From CAVSUZ01 sp963791885 (GTDB lineage: Bacteria; Pseudomonadota; Alphaproteobacteria; Acetobacterales; Acetobacteraceae), in the NCBI GenBank assembly GCA_963791885.1, contig CAWBUL010000005.1, positions 2,170,001 to 2,234,000 of the forward strand: a stretch of 64,000 nucleotides of DNA, read 5' to 3'. Position 1 is the first letter of the stretch. Every line of letters begins with the position of its first letter. The translations under genes and the position numbers were made by a program. The notes beneath the pieces are model-generated. The model did no database searches and was not told the origin of the DNA. It worked only from the letters and a program-made list of their open reading frames with translations. Positions 43,115 through 55,570 of this stretch are shown piece by piece.

Positions 43115-43285
43115 ATGCCTTGGACTCCGGATGAAGCTGAAAGGCACACGCACAAGGCGACCACCCGGGCTCTGCAAGAGCTCTGGGCGCAGGTCGCGAA
43201 CGAAACGCTGGAGCGCACGGGCAACGAAGGGCGCGCCATTCGCGAAGCGAATGCCGTGATCGCCCGGGAGGCGGAAAAGGGTTAG
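43115..43285 (+). CDS. Small conserved-looking protein, 56 residues
   Basis: The short reading frame runs from ATG 43115 to TAG 43285, with GAGAGG about nine bases upstream. The peptide begins MPWTPDEAERHTHKATTRAL, continues ELWAQVANETLERTGNEGRA and ends REANAVIAREAEKG. This is the pattern of small proteins beginning MPW-x-x-x-DA-x-xHTKKA and ending with GDEGRAIREAN-type helices, which I recall from many bacterial genomes without known function. It is antisense to the upstream extension of the DUF1993 frame and diverges from that gene. Codon usage fits a real gene. Confidence 0.72.
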   Translation: MPWTPDEAERHTHKATTRALQELWAQVANETLERTGNEGRAIREANAVIAREAEKG

Positions 43286-43378
43286 CAAACCGGCCGAGGA
43301 ATGGGTGCCGGGATCGATAACGGGCCGGAAAATGCCGCGGCCGGTGTCGCTGCCCGTTTGAAAAGTCACGATTTCTCC

Positions 43379-45036
43379 CCGATAGAAATGTCACTTGGGG
43401 AATGGTCGGTGCGAAATGAGCTGAAGCTTGCGGCGTTTCTTGGTTCGGCTGAAACAGCGCCGTTTCTTCGTCCCGGCCGCATTCCGCACAGCGCGGCGCA
43501 CAGCTTCGGTCAAGGATGGCCGCAGGCCACCGAAGGCGCGCAGCGTCCTTGACGGGAGCGAGCACAGCGCAATGCTGGTCCGCTGGGACGTCGAGGGAGC
43601 GGCGCGGCGATCAGCCTACAGGCGTGGCTGCGGCCTTTCGTGACGGGCGCCCCTTCGAGGGCTGTCCGGGCGCCTCCAGATTGTTCGGCGGTCGCTGCCG
43701 CGCCGGATCGAAGCGACGCCGACACGGCGGATAGGCCGCCTGTTGCGCCTGGATCTGGGCCAGTACCTCTGTCAGCCGCTTATTCTCGATGATTGAGCCA
43801 GGATCGACCGTTCGGATCTTGTCGAATACCGTGAACGGCAGGGCAACGCCGTTGTGTTGGACGGCGAAGCGGCCATCCGGGTAGTTCACAACCTCAACGA
43901 CCTGCCGTGCCAGAGCACGGGTCAGCGGCGTCGGCTGCAGGATCAGCATCATGCGGTCATAGTGCAGTGTCAGATTGCGCGTGACGGTGCGCATCTCCCG
44001 CCAGGCCAGCATCTCATCCAGATTGTCGCGCACCGATAACGGCCGGTGCAGGTCCTTGGCGTTCAATGGAACACGGCCAAAGCGTTGATTGTAATCGGCA
44101 ATGAACGTTGGCATCCAGACATTCGCTGCCTCAATGCTCGCGATGCCGGCCAGTCGCAGCTCCTTCACCAACCGATCCTGCAGCGTTCCAAAGGCTCGCT
44201 CCACACGCCCTTTGGCCTGCGGAATGTTGGCGCAGATGATGTCAATGTTCAGTTCCCCGAGCGCGCGGCTGAACTGGGTGATCCGGTCACCGCGGTCGGC
44301 GTCCTTTTTGTTAACCCGGAAGATGCTGTGCTTGTCGCTGTAGAACGCGACCGGCTTGCCGTGCGTCTCGAGATAGTTGCGCGTCGCACGGAAGTAGTCG
44401 AATGCCGATTCCGAGGCAACGAAGCGCAGTTCCATGATCCGGCTGGTCGCATCGTCGATGAATGCCAGCAACGTGCAGACCGGACCGCGGTCCTCCAACC
44501 AGGCGTGCTCCGAACCGTCGATCTGCACCAGCTCGCCCAAACACTCGCGGCGACGGCGCGGCTGGTGCGGGGAGGGGAGCCGATGGCGCCGGTCGGTCCA
44601 TAGTCCGTCCGCGATCATCCATTGCCGCAGGGTTTCCACGCCGAGCCGCAATTTATGCCGCTCGGCCAGCTTCTCCGCCGCAAGCGTCGGGCCAAAATCG
44701 GTATAGTGTTCGCGCACCAAAGCTATCACCGTGCGCCGGAGGGTCTCGCCATGTCGGCGGTTGCTCGGCCGTCCGCGCTTCTTGGACAGCAATCCCGATG
44801 GACCGGCGGTTTGGAAAGCTCGGCACAGACGGAACACCTGGCGCCGGCCGACACCCATCAGTTCGCCGGCCGCGGCCACTGTCAGGCGACCATCCGACAC
44901 GTCGACCATTATCCGCAGCCGGCTGAATTCTCGCTGGCTCACCTGGATCACCGTCATCGTGCGTCACTCCGGCCGTCCCGACGACAGATGCCTCAGGTGA
45001 CATCTCTATCGGTGAGAGGAGTGACATTTCTATCGG
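43379..45036 (-). mobile_element. IS1202/ISNCY-type insertion sequence
   Basis: The ends share the 17-base inverted repeat CCGATAGAAATGTCACT (43379-43395, and its complement at 45020-45036). The right end carries a second, slightly different copy just inside (complement of CCGATAGAGATGTCACC, near 44997-45013), as in transposase-binding subterminal sites. The element is about 1.66 kb with one transposase gene. No target duplication was recognised, so the outer limits are approximate. Confidence 0.82.
43611..44957 (-). CDS. ISNCY (IS1202-like) family transposase
   Basis: This 448-residue DDE transposase has an N-terminal HTH region (SDGRLTVAAAGELMGVGRRQVFRL) and a second helical domain (ETLRQWMIADGLWTDRRHR), then an integrase-like core. 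Catalytic residues are the Asp in ELVQIDGSEHAWLEDRGP, the Asp in VAFYSDKHSIFRVN, and the Glu in AKGRVERAFGTLQDRLVKELRL. The C-terminal basic tail includes RRRFDPARQRPPNN. The gene appears intact. It lies 70 bases downstream of the hybrid kinase end on the same strand. Confidence 0.9.
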   Translation of the reverse strand: MTVIQVSQREFSRLRIMVDVSDGRLTVAAAGELMGVGRRQVFRLCRAFQTAGPSGLLSKKRGRPSNRRHGETLRRTVIALVREHYTDFGPTLAAEKLAERHKLRLGVETLRQWMIADGLWTDRRHRLPSPHQPRRRRECLGELVQIDGSEHAWLEDRGPVCTLLAFIDDATSRIMELRFVASESAFDYFRATRNYLETHGKPVAFYSDKHSIFRVNKKDADRGDRITQFSRALGELNIDIICANIPQAKGRVERAFGTLQDRLVKELRLAGIASIEAANVWMPTFIADYNQRFGRVPLNAKDLHRPLSVRDNLDEMLAWREMRTVTRNLTLHYDRMMLILQPTPLTRALARQVVEVVNYPDGRFAVQHNGVALPFTVFDKIRTVDPGSIIENKRLTEVLAQIQAQQAAYPPCRRRFDPARQRPPNNLEAPGQPSKGRPSRKAAATPVG

Positions 45037-45107
45037 TGATCTACAGCCGGAAGTCGTAGAAGGAATATTATGGAAAGAAGAATCCGAGCATTAAAGCCCG
45101 GCGTGCG

Positions 45108-48993
<3,886 letters not shown>

Positions 48994-49102
48994 AGTGATG
49001 AATTATCGCGAGGCGGGACGAGGTGGTAGCGGTATGCGATGCATGGGCGGCTGAATTTTACGCGGGTGGTGCATCGGGGCCGCGGACGGCGTAGTGGCGT
49101 CA

Positions 49103-49945
49103 CTACGTTACTTTTGCGTTTTGTAACTCCGATACTGTTGCCGGTTGGCGTGGTGCTTCGGCATCCAGCTTCTGGATCTCTGCCCAGAGGCGATGGGACA
49201 GCGCGGTAAAGTGCCCCGTCCCGCGCGTATCGAAGCCGCGCGGGCGCGGAATATCGATATGGTGGATGGAGGCAATCCGGCCCGGTCGCGCCGCCATGAC
49301 GACGACAGTATCGGACAAATACACCGCTTCATCGAGATCATGGGTGACAAAGACGACCGTTTTGCGGCTCTGCTCCCATAGCCGGAGCAGCTCGTCCTGC
49401 AGCCGGAGCTTGGTCAGGGCGTCGAGCGCGCCGAAGGGCTCGTCCATTAGCAATACCTCGGGGTCGCTCGCATAGACGCGGGCCAGATCGACGCGCTTGC
49501 GCATGCCGCCCGAGAGCTCGCGCGGATAGGCCTTCTCGAAACCGGAGAGACCTACGAGCTCGATCCAATTGTGCGCGATCCGGTGGCGCTCGGCAGCACC
49601 GACACCCCTCACCTGCGGCCCGAATTCAACGTTTTTCTGGACAGTCAGCCACGGGAATACGGCGTCTTCCTGAAAGACCATGCCCTTGCGCGCATCGGGG
49701 CCGCGGATCGGCTCGCCCATCAGCGCAGCTTGCCCGCTGGTCGGGAGGATCAGGCCCGCGAAAACGCGAAGCAGCGTCGATTTCCCGCAACCGGACGGAC
49801 CGACCAGCGAGACGAAGGACGAGGGCGGGATCTCCAGGCTGATGTCATCGAGCGCGAGAAAGGGCCGCGGGGATCCCACGGGCGCAAAATAATGCCGGAT
49901 GTTGTTGACGGAGAGTGCGGGAACTGTGTCGCTACGCAGCTGCAT
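49103..49945 (-). CDS. ABC transporter ATPase, nitrate/sulfonate/taurine type
   Basis: This ATPase of about 280 residues starts at ATG 49945, eight bases from the permease stop. Walker A is GPSGCGKST, the Q-loop region is FQEDAVFPWL, the signature is LSGGMRKRVDLARV, Walker B is VLLMDEPFGALD, and the switch His is in FVTHDLDEAVYL. It is the TauB/SsuB/NrtD type and ends RQPATVSELQNAKVT. It energises import by the permease and binding protein encoded upstream on the same strand. The substrate is unassigned. Confidence 0.93.
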   Translation of the reverse strand: MQLRSDTVPALSVNNIRHYFAPVGSPRPFLALDDISLEIPPSSFVSLVGPSGCGKSTLLRVFAGLILPTSGQAALMGEPIRGPDARKGMVFQEDAVFPWLTVQKNVEFGPQVRGVGAAERHRIAHNWIELVGLSGFEKAYPRELSGGMRKRVDLARVYASDPEVLLMDEPFGALDALTKLRLQDELLRLWEQSRKTVVFVTHDLDEAVYLSDTVVVMAARPGRIASIHHIDIPRPRGFDTRGTGHFTALSHRLWAEIQKLDAEAPRQPATVSELQNAKVT

Positions 49946-49952
49946 CGGGATG

Positions 49953-50819
49953 TCAGGCGCGCCTGTGAGACCACCGGAGCAGGTGCGTCTGGAGTGCACG
50001 CAGGGACGCGTCCATGAGGTAGCCGATCGCCCCGATGATCACGAGGGCAATGATGACGAGTTCGCTGTGGAAGAAAGCCTGGCCGGTCTGGAGCAGATAG
50101 CCGAGCCCGCTCTGGGCGGCGATCAACTCTGCAGCGACAAGTGTGCCCCAGGCTGCGCCGAGTGCGACGCGCAGCCCGGCAAAGATGTACGGGAGTGAAG
50201 ACGGAATGGCGATGCGCAGGAAGACCTGGCGCTCGGACGCGCCGAGCGTGCGCGCCGCATCGATGTAAACGATCGGAACTTCCTTCATGCCCGCAGTCAC
50301 GCTCACGATGCAGGATAGAAAAGACGCGAAGCCAATAACCAGCACACGCGCGCCCTCGCCTATGCCGAACCAGAGAATGACGAGCGGGATGTAAGCGAGT
50401 GCGGGCACCGGACGCATCGCATCGACGATCGGGTCGAGCAGATAGCCGATGATTCTGTACCAGCCGCGCATCGCACCGATGGCGACGGCGAGCGTGCATC
50501 CGATCACGTAGCCGAGGAGCACCCGGGCAAGGCTCGCCTCCGTCGCCTCGATCAAGCTGCCGTCGCGAATGCCTTTGACGAGGCCCTTGATGATCGCGCC
50601 CGGGGGCGGCAGCAGCGCCGGATTGCTGGAGGGCAGAAGCGTAACGACCGTGTAGGCGCCGACGACGAACGCGACCGAGACGAAGCCGAGACCGATTTGC
50701 AATTGCCGCCGAAGCACTCTCTCCTGGCGAAATCGCCGTGCGGCCTGGGCTTCCAGGTCAAGCGACGGAACCGGGGGTTGCTGCGATGCAGGCGCCGCTT
50801 CGGTCGCTGCGGCGTTCAT
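49953..50819 (-). CDS. ABC transporter permease, SsuC/TauC type
   Basis: This 288-residue permease has an N-terminal cytoplasmic tail followed by about six membrane segments (LQIGLGFVSVAFVVGAYTVVTL first). The EAA-type loop is IDAARTLGASERQVFLRIAIPSSLPYIFAGL. Its start overlaps the stop of the binding-protein gene by 4 bases and its end is 8 bases before the ATPase start, a tight three-gene importer operon in the order binding protein, permease, ATPase. Confidence 0.93.
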   Translation of the reverse strand: MNAAATEAAPASQQPPVPSLDLEAQAARRFRQERVLRRQLQIGLGFVSVAFVVGAYTVVTLLPSSNPALLPPPGAIIKGLVKGIRDGSLIEATEASLARVLLGYVIGCTLAVAIGAMRGWYRIIGYLLDPIVDAMRPVPALAYIPLVILWFGIGEGARVLVIGFASFLSCIVSVTAGMKEVPIVYIDAARTLGASERQVFLRIAIPSSLPYIFAGLRVALGAAWGTLVAAELIAAQSGLGYLLQTGQAFFHSELVIIALVIIGAIGYLMDASLRALQTHLLRWSHRRA

Positions 50820-51862
50820 CCAGCGATCGTCTCGACGGGTTCCGGATCAATGATCTTGGCGATATCGGGCACCGTATCGAGCAGCTTGCTGGCGACGAGG
50901 AAGGCGGAAATACCTTCGAGGAAGGAATGCAGCTCCCCGCCGGCGACGATCTGCCGCACCTGCTTCGGATCGTAGAAATCGAACGCCTTCATGTCGGCGA
51001 GGATCTGCTCCTTCGTGACCTCGGCCTTGATGACGTTGATTTGCCATTGATAGAGATCATCGACGATGCCGGGCAGCGTGGCGGGTGAGCTGACGGCTTG
51101 TTGCACGCGCGTGTGAAAGACCCGCATCACCTGCACCAACCCGTCCTTGTGCCGCGCGAGTCCCTTCTGGGTCGTGGCGAGAAGATCGTAGATGGCGAAG
51201 GGTGTTTTGCTGGGATTGGGGGGCTTGGTGAAGTCGGTGGCGCTGAACAGAAGCTTCGCATCCCTGCGCTGCTGCAGGATGGCATCGCGGTTGGTGGTGA
51301 TCGGCACGATCGCGTCCACCTGACCCGCCAAAAAGGCGCTTTGCGCCTTGACCGGATCGCCGAAGTTCACGAGCCGCAGGTCCGTCGGCGCGATGCCGAA
51401 TTTCTCGAGGACCTTACCCAGGAAATAGTCGTAATTGGTGCCGCGATTGATTCCGACCGTGCGTCCCCTGAGACCCGCTATGCCGTCGATCTTGCTTGCG
51501 CCGACGACGGCATAGGTGCGGCCGCTGTTATCGACGACGTCGATGATGCGGACCGGCTCGCCGCCGGCGGCGCGGGTAAGGAGCGGCACGAAGCCCTCGA
51601 CCGTGGCATCGAGATCGCCATTGACCACGGCGTCGATCTGGATGGTGCCGTTGGTGAAGACGGTCATCGGGTCGAGGCTGACGCCAGCCTGTTTGAACCA
51701 CCCGCGCTGCTGGGCGACATAAAAAAGCCCGTAGGCGAAGCCTGGCTGATACGCGAAGCGGATGACGTCCAGATCGGCCGCGTGAAGCCGGCCGGGCAGC
51801 AGCGTGCCGACCATGCTAAGTGCGCCTGCGGCGATGACATCGCGTCGTGTGGGAGGGCCCAT
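50816..51862 (-). CDS. ABC transporter substrate-binding protein, SsuA/NMT1-like
   Basis: This 348-residue protein has a Tat-type signal (TRRDVIAAGALSMVGTLLPGRLHA). The mature region begins DLDVIRFAYQPGFAYGLFYVAQQRGWFKQAGVSLDPM, and the middle has the GRTVGINRGTNYDYFLG block of NMT1/SsuA-type binding proteins. It likely binds a small sulfonate, nitrate, pyrimidine or related molecule; the sequence does not decide. It heads the three-gene operon, 118 bases from the yedK stop on the same strand. Confidence 0.9.
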   Translation of the reverse strand: MGPPTRRDVIAAGALSMVGTLLPGRLHAADLDVIRFAYQPGFAYGLFYVAQQRGWFKQAGVSLDPMTVFTNGTIQIDAVVNGDLDATVEGFVPLLTRAAGGEPVRIIDVVDNSGRTYAVVGASKIDGIAGLRGRTVGINRGTNYDYFLGKVLEKFGIAPTDLRLVNFGDPVKAQSAFLAGQVDAIVPITTNRDAILQQRRDAKLLFSATDFTKPPNPSKTPFAIYDLLATTQKGLARHKDGLVQVMRVFHTRVQQAVSSPATLPGIVDDLYQWQINVIKAEVTKEQILADMKAFDFYDPKQVRQIVAGGELHSFLEGISAFLVASKLLDTVPDIAKIIDPEPVETIAG

Positions 51863-51979
51863 GGCAATTCTTCCCGATTGCCTGCTTCAACTGGAGCGAA
51901 GAGCCCATGCGCAGGTCCCTGATTGCCGAAGAGGCTTTCACAGCCCACGCAGCGTGTCAAAGGTGAGGCCGAGAGGCGC

Positions 51980-52558
51980 CTATCTCACCTGACGAACGAT
52001 CAGACGCCCCGACGGCAATGGCCTCAATAACTCCGCTTCCGTTTTGTCGAGGTTGAGCCAGGCGGACCAGTCGGCGCGTTCCAGAATGACGACCTGCCGG
52101 TTGTGGATGGGCGCGACGTCGGGGCCGGGCGCGGTCGTCAACAGGGTGAAGGTGTCACCACCGCCATCCGGCATCGGTCGCCAGAGTCCGGCGAAGCAGA
52201 ACCAGTCCTCATCGGCCATGGTGAATTGCCATTTCGATTTCGGCGATTTGGCGCCGGTGAATTCGAAGAAGTGCGAGGCCGGGATGAGGCAACGGCCCTT
52301 GGGGAAGCGCCTTCCCTCCGAGCGGAAATTGATGATGGGTGCGCCTTTGGCGCGCGCGGGCGGAAAGCCCCAGCGAAGCTGCGTGAACTCGGTACCGCTA
52401 TCAGTCTGGCGAATGACGGGCGCGGTGTCGGTCGGCCAGATGTCGTCGCGCGGCTCCAGATTCGGGGCTGCGTCCGGGAAACGGACGGGGATGCGCAGCT
52501 GGCTGAACGCTTCCAGATAGGCGGTGTAGGGGATGTGGTTGCCGTAGTCGTTGCACAT
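51980..52558 (-). CDS. yedK: SRAP/YedK (HMCES-like) abasic-site shielding protein
   Basis: This 192-residue SRAP-domain protein has the catalytic Cys2 directly after the start Met (MCNDYG), which forms the thiazolidine crosslink with abasic sites in single-stranded DNA. The conserved Asn-Arg block INFRSEG, the ASHFFEF segment with the active Glu, and the late APIHNRQVVIL with the His are present. The role is protection of abasic sites at forks. It lies 11 bases upstream of the MFS gene end, same strand, with no functional link. Confidence 0.95.
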   Translation of the reverse strand: MCNDYGNHIPYTAYLEAFSQLRIPVRFPDAAPNLEPRDDIWPTDTAPVIRQTDSGTEFTQLRWGFPPARAKGAPIINFRSEGRRFPKGRCLIPASHFFEFTGAKSPKSKWQFTMADEDWFCFAGLWRPMPDGGGDTFTLLTTAPGPDVAPIHNRQVVILERADWSAWLNLDKTEAELLRPLPSGRLIVRQVR

Positions 52559-52569
52559 GGGATGACGTG

Positions 52570-53833
52570 TTACTTTACCTGTTCCACAGGGCCCATGACG
52601 AAGAGATAGGAGATCAGGCTCAACAAACTCATGGCGGCGACGAAGATGATGGCGGGCGCGAAGTTGTCGCCGCGTACAAGCAGGCCGATGACGATGGGGA
52701 CAATGATTCCCATGCTGGTGCCGACGAAGTTGAAGGCGCCGCTGGCGAGGCCGACGAGGTTGGGCGGCGCGACGGAGGAGACGAGCGACCAGGAGATGGC
52801 GCCGAGGCCGCTGCCGAAGAAGGCGACGGTCATGCAGGCGATAATCAGTGTGGGCGCGTCAACAAAGTTGGCGCCGACGATCGCCATCGCGAGAATAAGG
52901 CCGATGACGATCGGGGTCTTGCGGGCGAAGGTGAGGCTATGTCCTCGGCGCAGTAGATGATCGGAGACCGTGCCTGAGAGCAGCACGCCGATATAGGCGG
53001 CGAGGAACGGCAGCGTGGCGAGGAAGCCGAATTTCAGGAAGGCGATGTGGCGGTAGCGCACGAGGTAGGTCGGAAACCAGGTAAGAAAGAACCAGTTGGC
53101 GGCGGTCTCGCTGGAATGCGCCATGAGAAGGCCCCAGAGGCGGCGATTGCGGAAGGCTCGGCCGGCGGGGACCGGTGGTGAGTCGCTGGGTTGCGCGGTG
53201 CGGGACGAGGCGCGGCCGGGTTGGGGTTTTTGCGGATCGCGGTAGAGGGCGAAGAAGCAGGCGGACCAGAGAATGCCGACAAGGCCGGTGGTGATGAACA
53301 TGCCCTGCCAGCCGAAGCGGGTCTGAATGAGTACCGAGGACGGGCGTGAGAAAGGCGAGGCCGACATACTGGCCGGAGACGAAGAGCGCGACGCCGCGGG
53401 CACGCTCGTGTTCTGGCAGCCAGTTGGTGACGACGCGGTTGTTGATGGGAAAGGACGGCGCCTCGAACGCGCCGAGGGCGAGACGCAGGCCGAAGATGCC
53501 GGCGAAGGAGGAGACGAAGCCGAGCAGGGTGGAGCAGAGCGACCAGAAGAAGATCACGCCGGTGTAGAGGAAGCGTGGAGCGATGCGGTCGACGAGCAGC
53601 GAGCCGGGGATCTGCAGCGGCGAGTAGGCCCAGGCGAAGGCGGAGAAGATGAAACCGAGTTCGACGGGCGTGAGGTGCAGATCCTGGCGGATGGCGGGAC
53701 CGGCGATCGAGATGCTGCTGCGGTCCACGTAATTGATGACGGTCGTGACAAAGAGGAGCACGACCATGAACCAGCGGATGCGGGAGGCGGTGCCTTGCGC
53801 GGGTGCTGTGATAGAACGGCTGGTGTCGGGCAT
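52570..53833 (-). CDS. MFS transporter (ACS/anion:cation symporter type); frameshifted
   Basis: The first frame codes for six or so helices (RWFMVVLLFVTTVINYVDRSSISIAGPAIRQDL, GSLLVDRIAPRFLYTGVIFFWS, SGQYVGLAFLTPVL), the pattern of ACS-family uptake of hexuronates, phthalate or organic anions. At about 53330 the frame breaks, and IQTRFGWQGMFITTGLVGILW continues in another frame to LFVMGPVEQVK. Dropping one base restores about 420 residues. The substrate is unknown. It is followed by yedK and preceded by the MBL hydrolase, all on the minus strand. Confidence 0.87.
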
Positions 53834-53846
53834 GGGTCGCGCTGTC

Positions 53847-54635
53847 TCAGCGAATGGTGAGGACGAGGCCGTCGATGCCGGGTTCGACGCCAGGCGGCAG
53901 TCGCTGCATCAGAGAGGCCCAGTCCATATCGGTGCCCATATGCGTGAGGATCGTGCGCCGCGCGCCAACGCGCTCAGCCCAGCATAGCACGCGATCGAGG
54001 TGCGCATGCGTGGGATGAGGCGTGAGGCCGAAGCAGCCGACGACCCAGGTCTCGACGCCCTCCAGAGCGGCGAAGCCAGTATCATCGAGATTCACGAGAT
54101 CCGTTGAGTAGCCGAACGCGCCAATGCGCAGGCCGAGAGTGGTAACGCGGCCATGGTCCTGGGCGAAGGTGTCGATGGTGAGGCCGGCTGCGCGGACGGT
54201 TTCGCCTGCATGGATCGCGTGAGCACGGAACACCGGACGGTAGAAGCCGGGAGGCTGCCAGGGCCGGAAGGCGTAGCCGAAGCGGGTTTCAACCTCCTCC
54301 AGCGTGGACTCGGTGGCGTAGGCATCGAGGGGGCGGTCGGCGATGCGGTTGAGGATGCGCACGTCGTCGAGGCCGGTGATGTGGTCCGCGTGGGCATGGG
54401 TCCAAAGGATCGCGTCGATGCGCGGAATGGCGCAGTCGAGAAGCTGGGTACGCATGTCGGGCGACGTATCGACAAGCAGCCGCTGGCCGGTGGGCGATTC
54501 GATGACGATGCTGGAGCGGGTGCGGCGGTTCCGCGGTTCGGCGGGATCGCAGCGACCCCACTCCCCGTGTCCGTCCGGGCCGCCGAGCATGGGCACCCCA
54601 GCGGAGCCGCCGCAGCCCAGCAAAGTCACGCGCAT
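53847..54635 (-). CDS. MBL-fold metallo-hydrolase, PhnP-like
   Basis: This 262-residue metallo-beta-lactamase-fold hydrolase starts MRVTLLGCGGSAGVPMLGGPDGHGEWGRCDP, the PhnP/RNase Z-like opening with Cys ligands (WGRCDPAEPRNRRTRSS). Zinc motif HAHADH is at residues 80-85, with further ligands in FAQDHGRVT and ILTHMGTDMD near the end. PhnP members are phosphodiesterases acting on cyclic nucleotides or ribose phosphates. In alphaproteobacteria this gene often follows holB-metG-tatD; here a toxin locus lies between it and tatD. Confidence 0.92.
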   Translation of the reverse strand: MRVTLLGCGGSAGVPMLGGPDGHGEWGRCDPAEPRNRRTRSSIVIESPTGQRLLVDTSPDMRTQLLDCAIPRIDAILWTHAHADHITGLDDVRILNRIADRPLDAYATESTLEEVETRFGYAFRPWQPPGFYRPVFRAHAIHAGETVRAAGLTIDTFAQDHGRVTTLGLRIGAFGYSTDLVNLDDTGFAALEGVETWVVGCFGLTPHPTHAHLDRVLCWAERVGARRTILTHMGTDMDWASLMQRLPPGVEPGIDGLVLTIR

Positions 54636-54770
54636 TCCATTCTCCCAGGCTGCGATTCGCGGGCTGTCTATACCGGGGTAAGCGTGGCGAAAACGCGTGG
54701 CGGGGGATTCTTTGGTGGTTTGGGGCCGAAGCTGGGGTGATGGACTCCGGAAGCGGTTGAGTATAGATAC

Positions 54771-54790
54771 AGAATACGTATTACGTATGG
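54771..54790. promoter_or_regulatory. Palindromic AT-rich site overlapping the antitoxin start
   Basis: AATACGTATT at 54773-54782 is a perfect palindrome and TACGTA recurs at 54782-54787, so the two half-sites tile the antitoxin ATG region. RHH-type antitoxins usually repress their own operon through such palindromes next to the promoter. Binding is inferred from position only. Confidence 0.5.
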
Positions 54791-55029
54791 GGGTAATGGT
54801 GCATCGGAAAATGACGATTACCCTCGATGAGGACGTCTATCAGGGATTGTACCGAACGGTCGGCAAACGGCGCATGAGCCAGTTCATCGAAGACCTCCTG
54901 CGGCCTCATGTCCTCGGTTCGTCGCTCGACGAAGGGTATCGTGCCATGGCCGCCGACACCGCCCGGGAGGCCGAAGCCCGGGAATGGTGCAATGGGCTCG
55001 CCGGGGACATGGCGGATGAGGCGAGGTGA
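54787..55029 (+). CDS. Antitoxin, MazE/RHH-type partner of a MazF-like toxin
   Basis: This 80-residue protein from ATG 54787 (or 54811) carries a ribbon-helix-helix-like start (KMTITLDEDVYQGLYRTVGKRRMSQFIEDLLRPHVL) and an acidic C-terminal tail (REWCNGLAGDMADEAR) of the kind that blocks the MazF active site. Its stop overlaps the start of a toxin frame (ATG at 55016), the usual antitoxin-toxin coupling. That toxin copy is cut short after 17 codons; the full toxin starts 212 bases later. The palindrome at the start points to autoregulation. Confidence 0.85.
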   Translation: MGVMVHRKMTITLDEDVYQGLYRTVGKRRMSQFIEDLLRPHVLGSSLDEGYRAMAADTAREAEAREWCNGLAGDMADEAR

Positions 55030-55282
55030 CGTCTGGTGGGTAGAGTTGGACGCATCCATGGAGGAGTGAGATGTGTGCCGAAGGGTAGGCAAACGGCGCA
55101 TGAGCAGTTTCGAAGACCTCCGGCGGCCTCAGTGCTCGGTTCGTCGCTCGACGAAGGGTATCGCCATGGCCGCCGAACGCGGGAGGCCGAAGCCGGAATG
55201 GTGCAATGGTCGCCGGGGACATGGCGGATGAGGCGAGGTGACGTCTGGTGGGTCGAGTTCGACCCATCCATCGGGAGTGAGA
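54847..55282. repeat. Tandem duplication of about 220 bases inside the toxin-antitoxin locus
   Basis: Unit 1 is about 54847-55072 and unit 2 about 55073-55282. Both run from GTACCGAA/GTGCCGAA through GGCAAACGGCGCATGAGC, CTCGGTTCGTCGCTCGACGA and GACATGGCGGATGAGGCG to the toxin start GGTGACGTCTGGTGGGT. Unit 2 lacks about 14 bases in scattered 1-3 base deletions, mostly in the antitoxin part. Unit 1 carries errors in the toxin part (stop after 17 codons). Each half is intact in only one unit. Confidence 0.85.
55073..55241 (+). pseudogene. Degenerate second antitoxin copy
   Basis: This corresponds to the last two thirds of the antitoxin gene but carries multiple short deletions relative to 54847-55029. 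Examples are GAGCAGTTCG for GAGCCAGTTCATCG, ATCGCCATG for ATCGTGCCATG, and GCAATGGTCGCC for GCAATGGGCTCGCC. No continuous frame survives. It ends at the TGA overlapping the intact toxin start. Confidence 0.8.
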
Positions 55283-55554
55283 TCCGCAAGACCCGTCCCG
55301 CCGTAATCGTCAGCAATGATGCCGCGAACCGACACTTGTCGCGGGTCGTGGTCGTGCCGCTTACAAGCTCGACCGATCGTATCTATCCGAGCGAGGCCGT
55401 GGTGCAGATCGGCAAGCAGTCCAGCAAAGCGATGGCAGATCAAATCATGGCGGCCGATAAATCCCGACTCAAGAGCCGGTTAGGTGTGTTGTCGAGGGCC
55501 GACCTCGAGGCCGTAGAGGAGGCCATCAAGGTTCACCTCGCGCTGCCGCTGTGA
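55228..55554 (+). CDS. MazF/PemK-family endoribonuclease toxin
   Basis: This 108-residue protein from ATG 55228 opens MRRGDVWWVEFDPSIGSEIRKTRPAVIVSND, the standard MazF start with the GDVWWV strand and the SEIRKTRPAVIVS loop holding the catalytic Arg and Thr. VVVVPLTSSTDRIYPSE and ADQIMAADKSRLKSRLGVLS complete the fold. MazF toxins cut mRNA or tRNA at short motifs when the antitoxin is degraded. It is preceded by the damaged antitoxin copy; the intact antitoxin lies one repeat unit upstream. Confidence 0.92.
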   Translation: MRRGDVWWVEFDPSIGSEIRKTRPAVIVSNDAANRHLSRVVVVPLTSSTDRIYPSEAVVQIGKQSSKAMADQIMAADKSRLKSRLGVLSRADLEAVEEAIKVHLALPL

Positions 55555-55570
55555 TGAACAACTCTTCGCG

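Noticed and set aside
54884..55316. Minus-strand frames with repeated THQTSPRLIRHVPG segments across the toxin-antitoxin locus
   Set aside because: The repetition is only the mirror image of the duplicated plus-strand unit, not a repeat protein.
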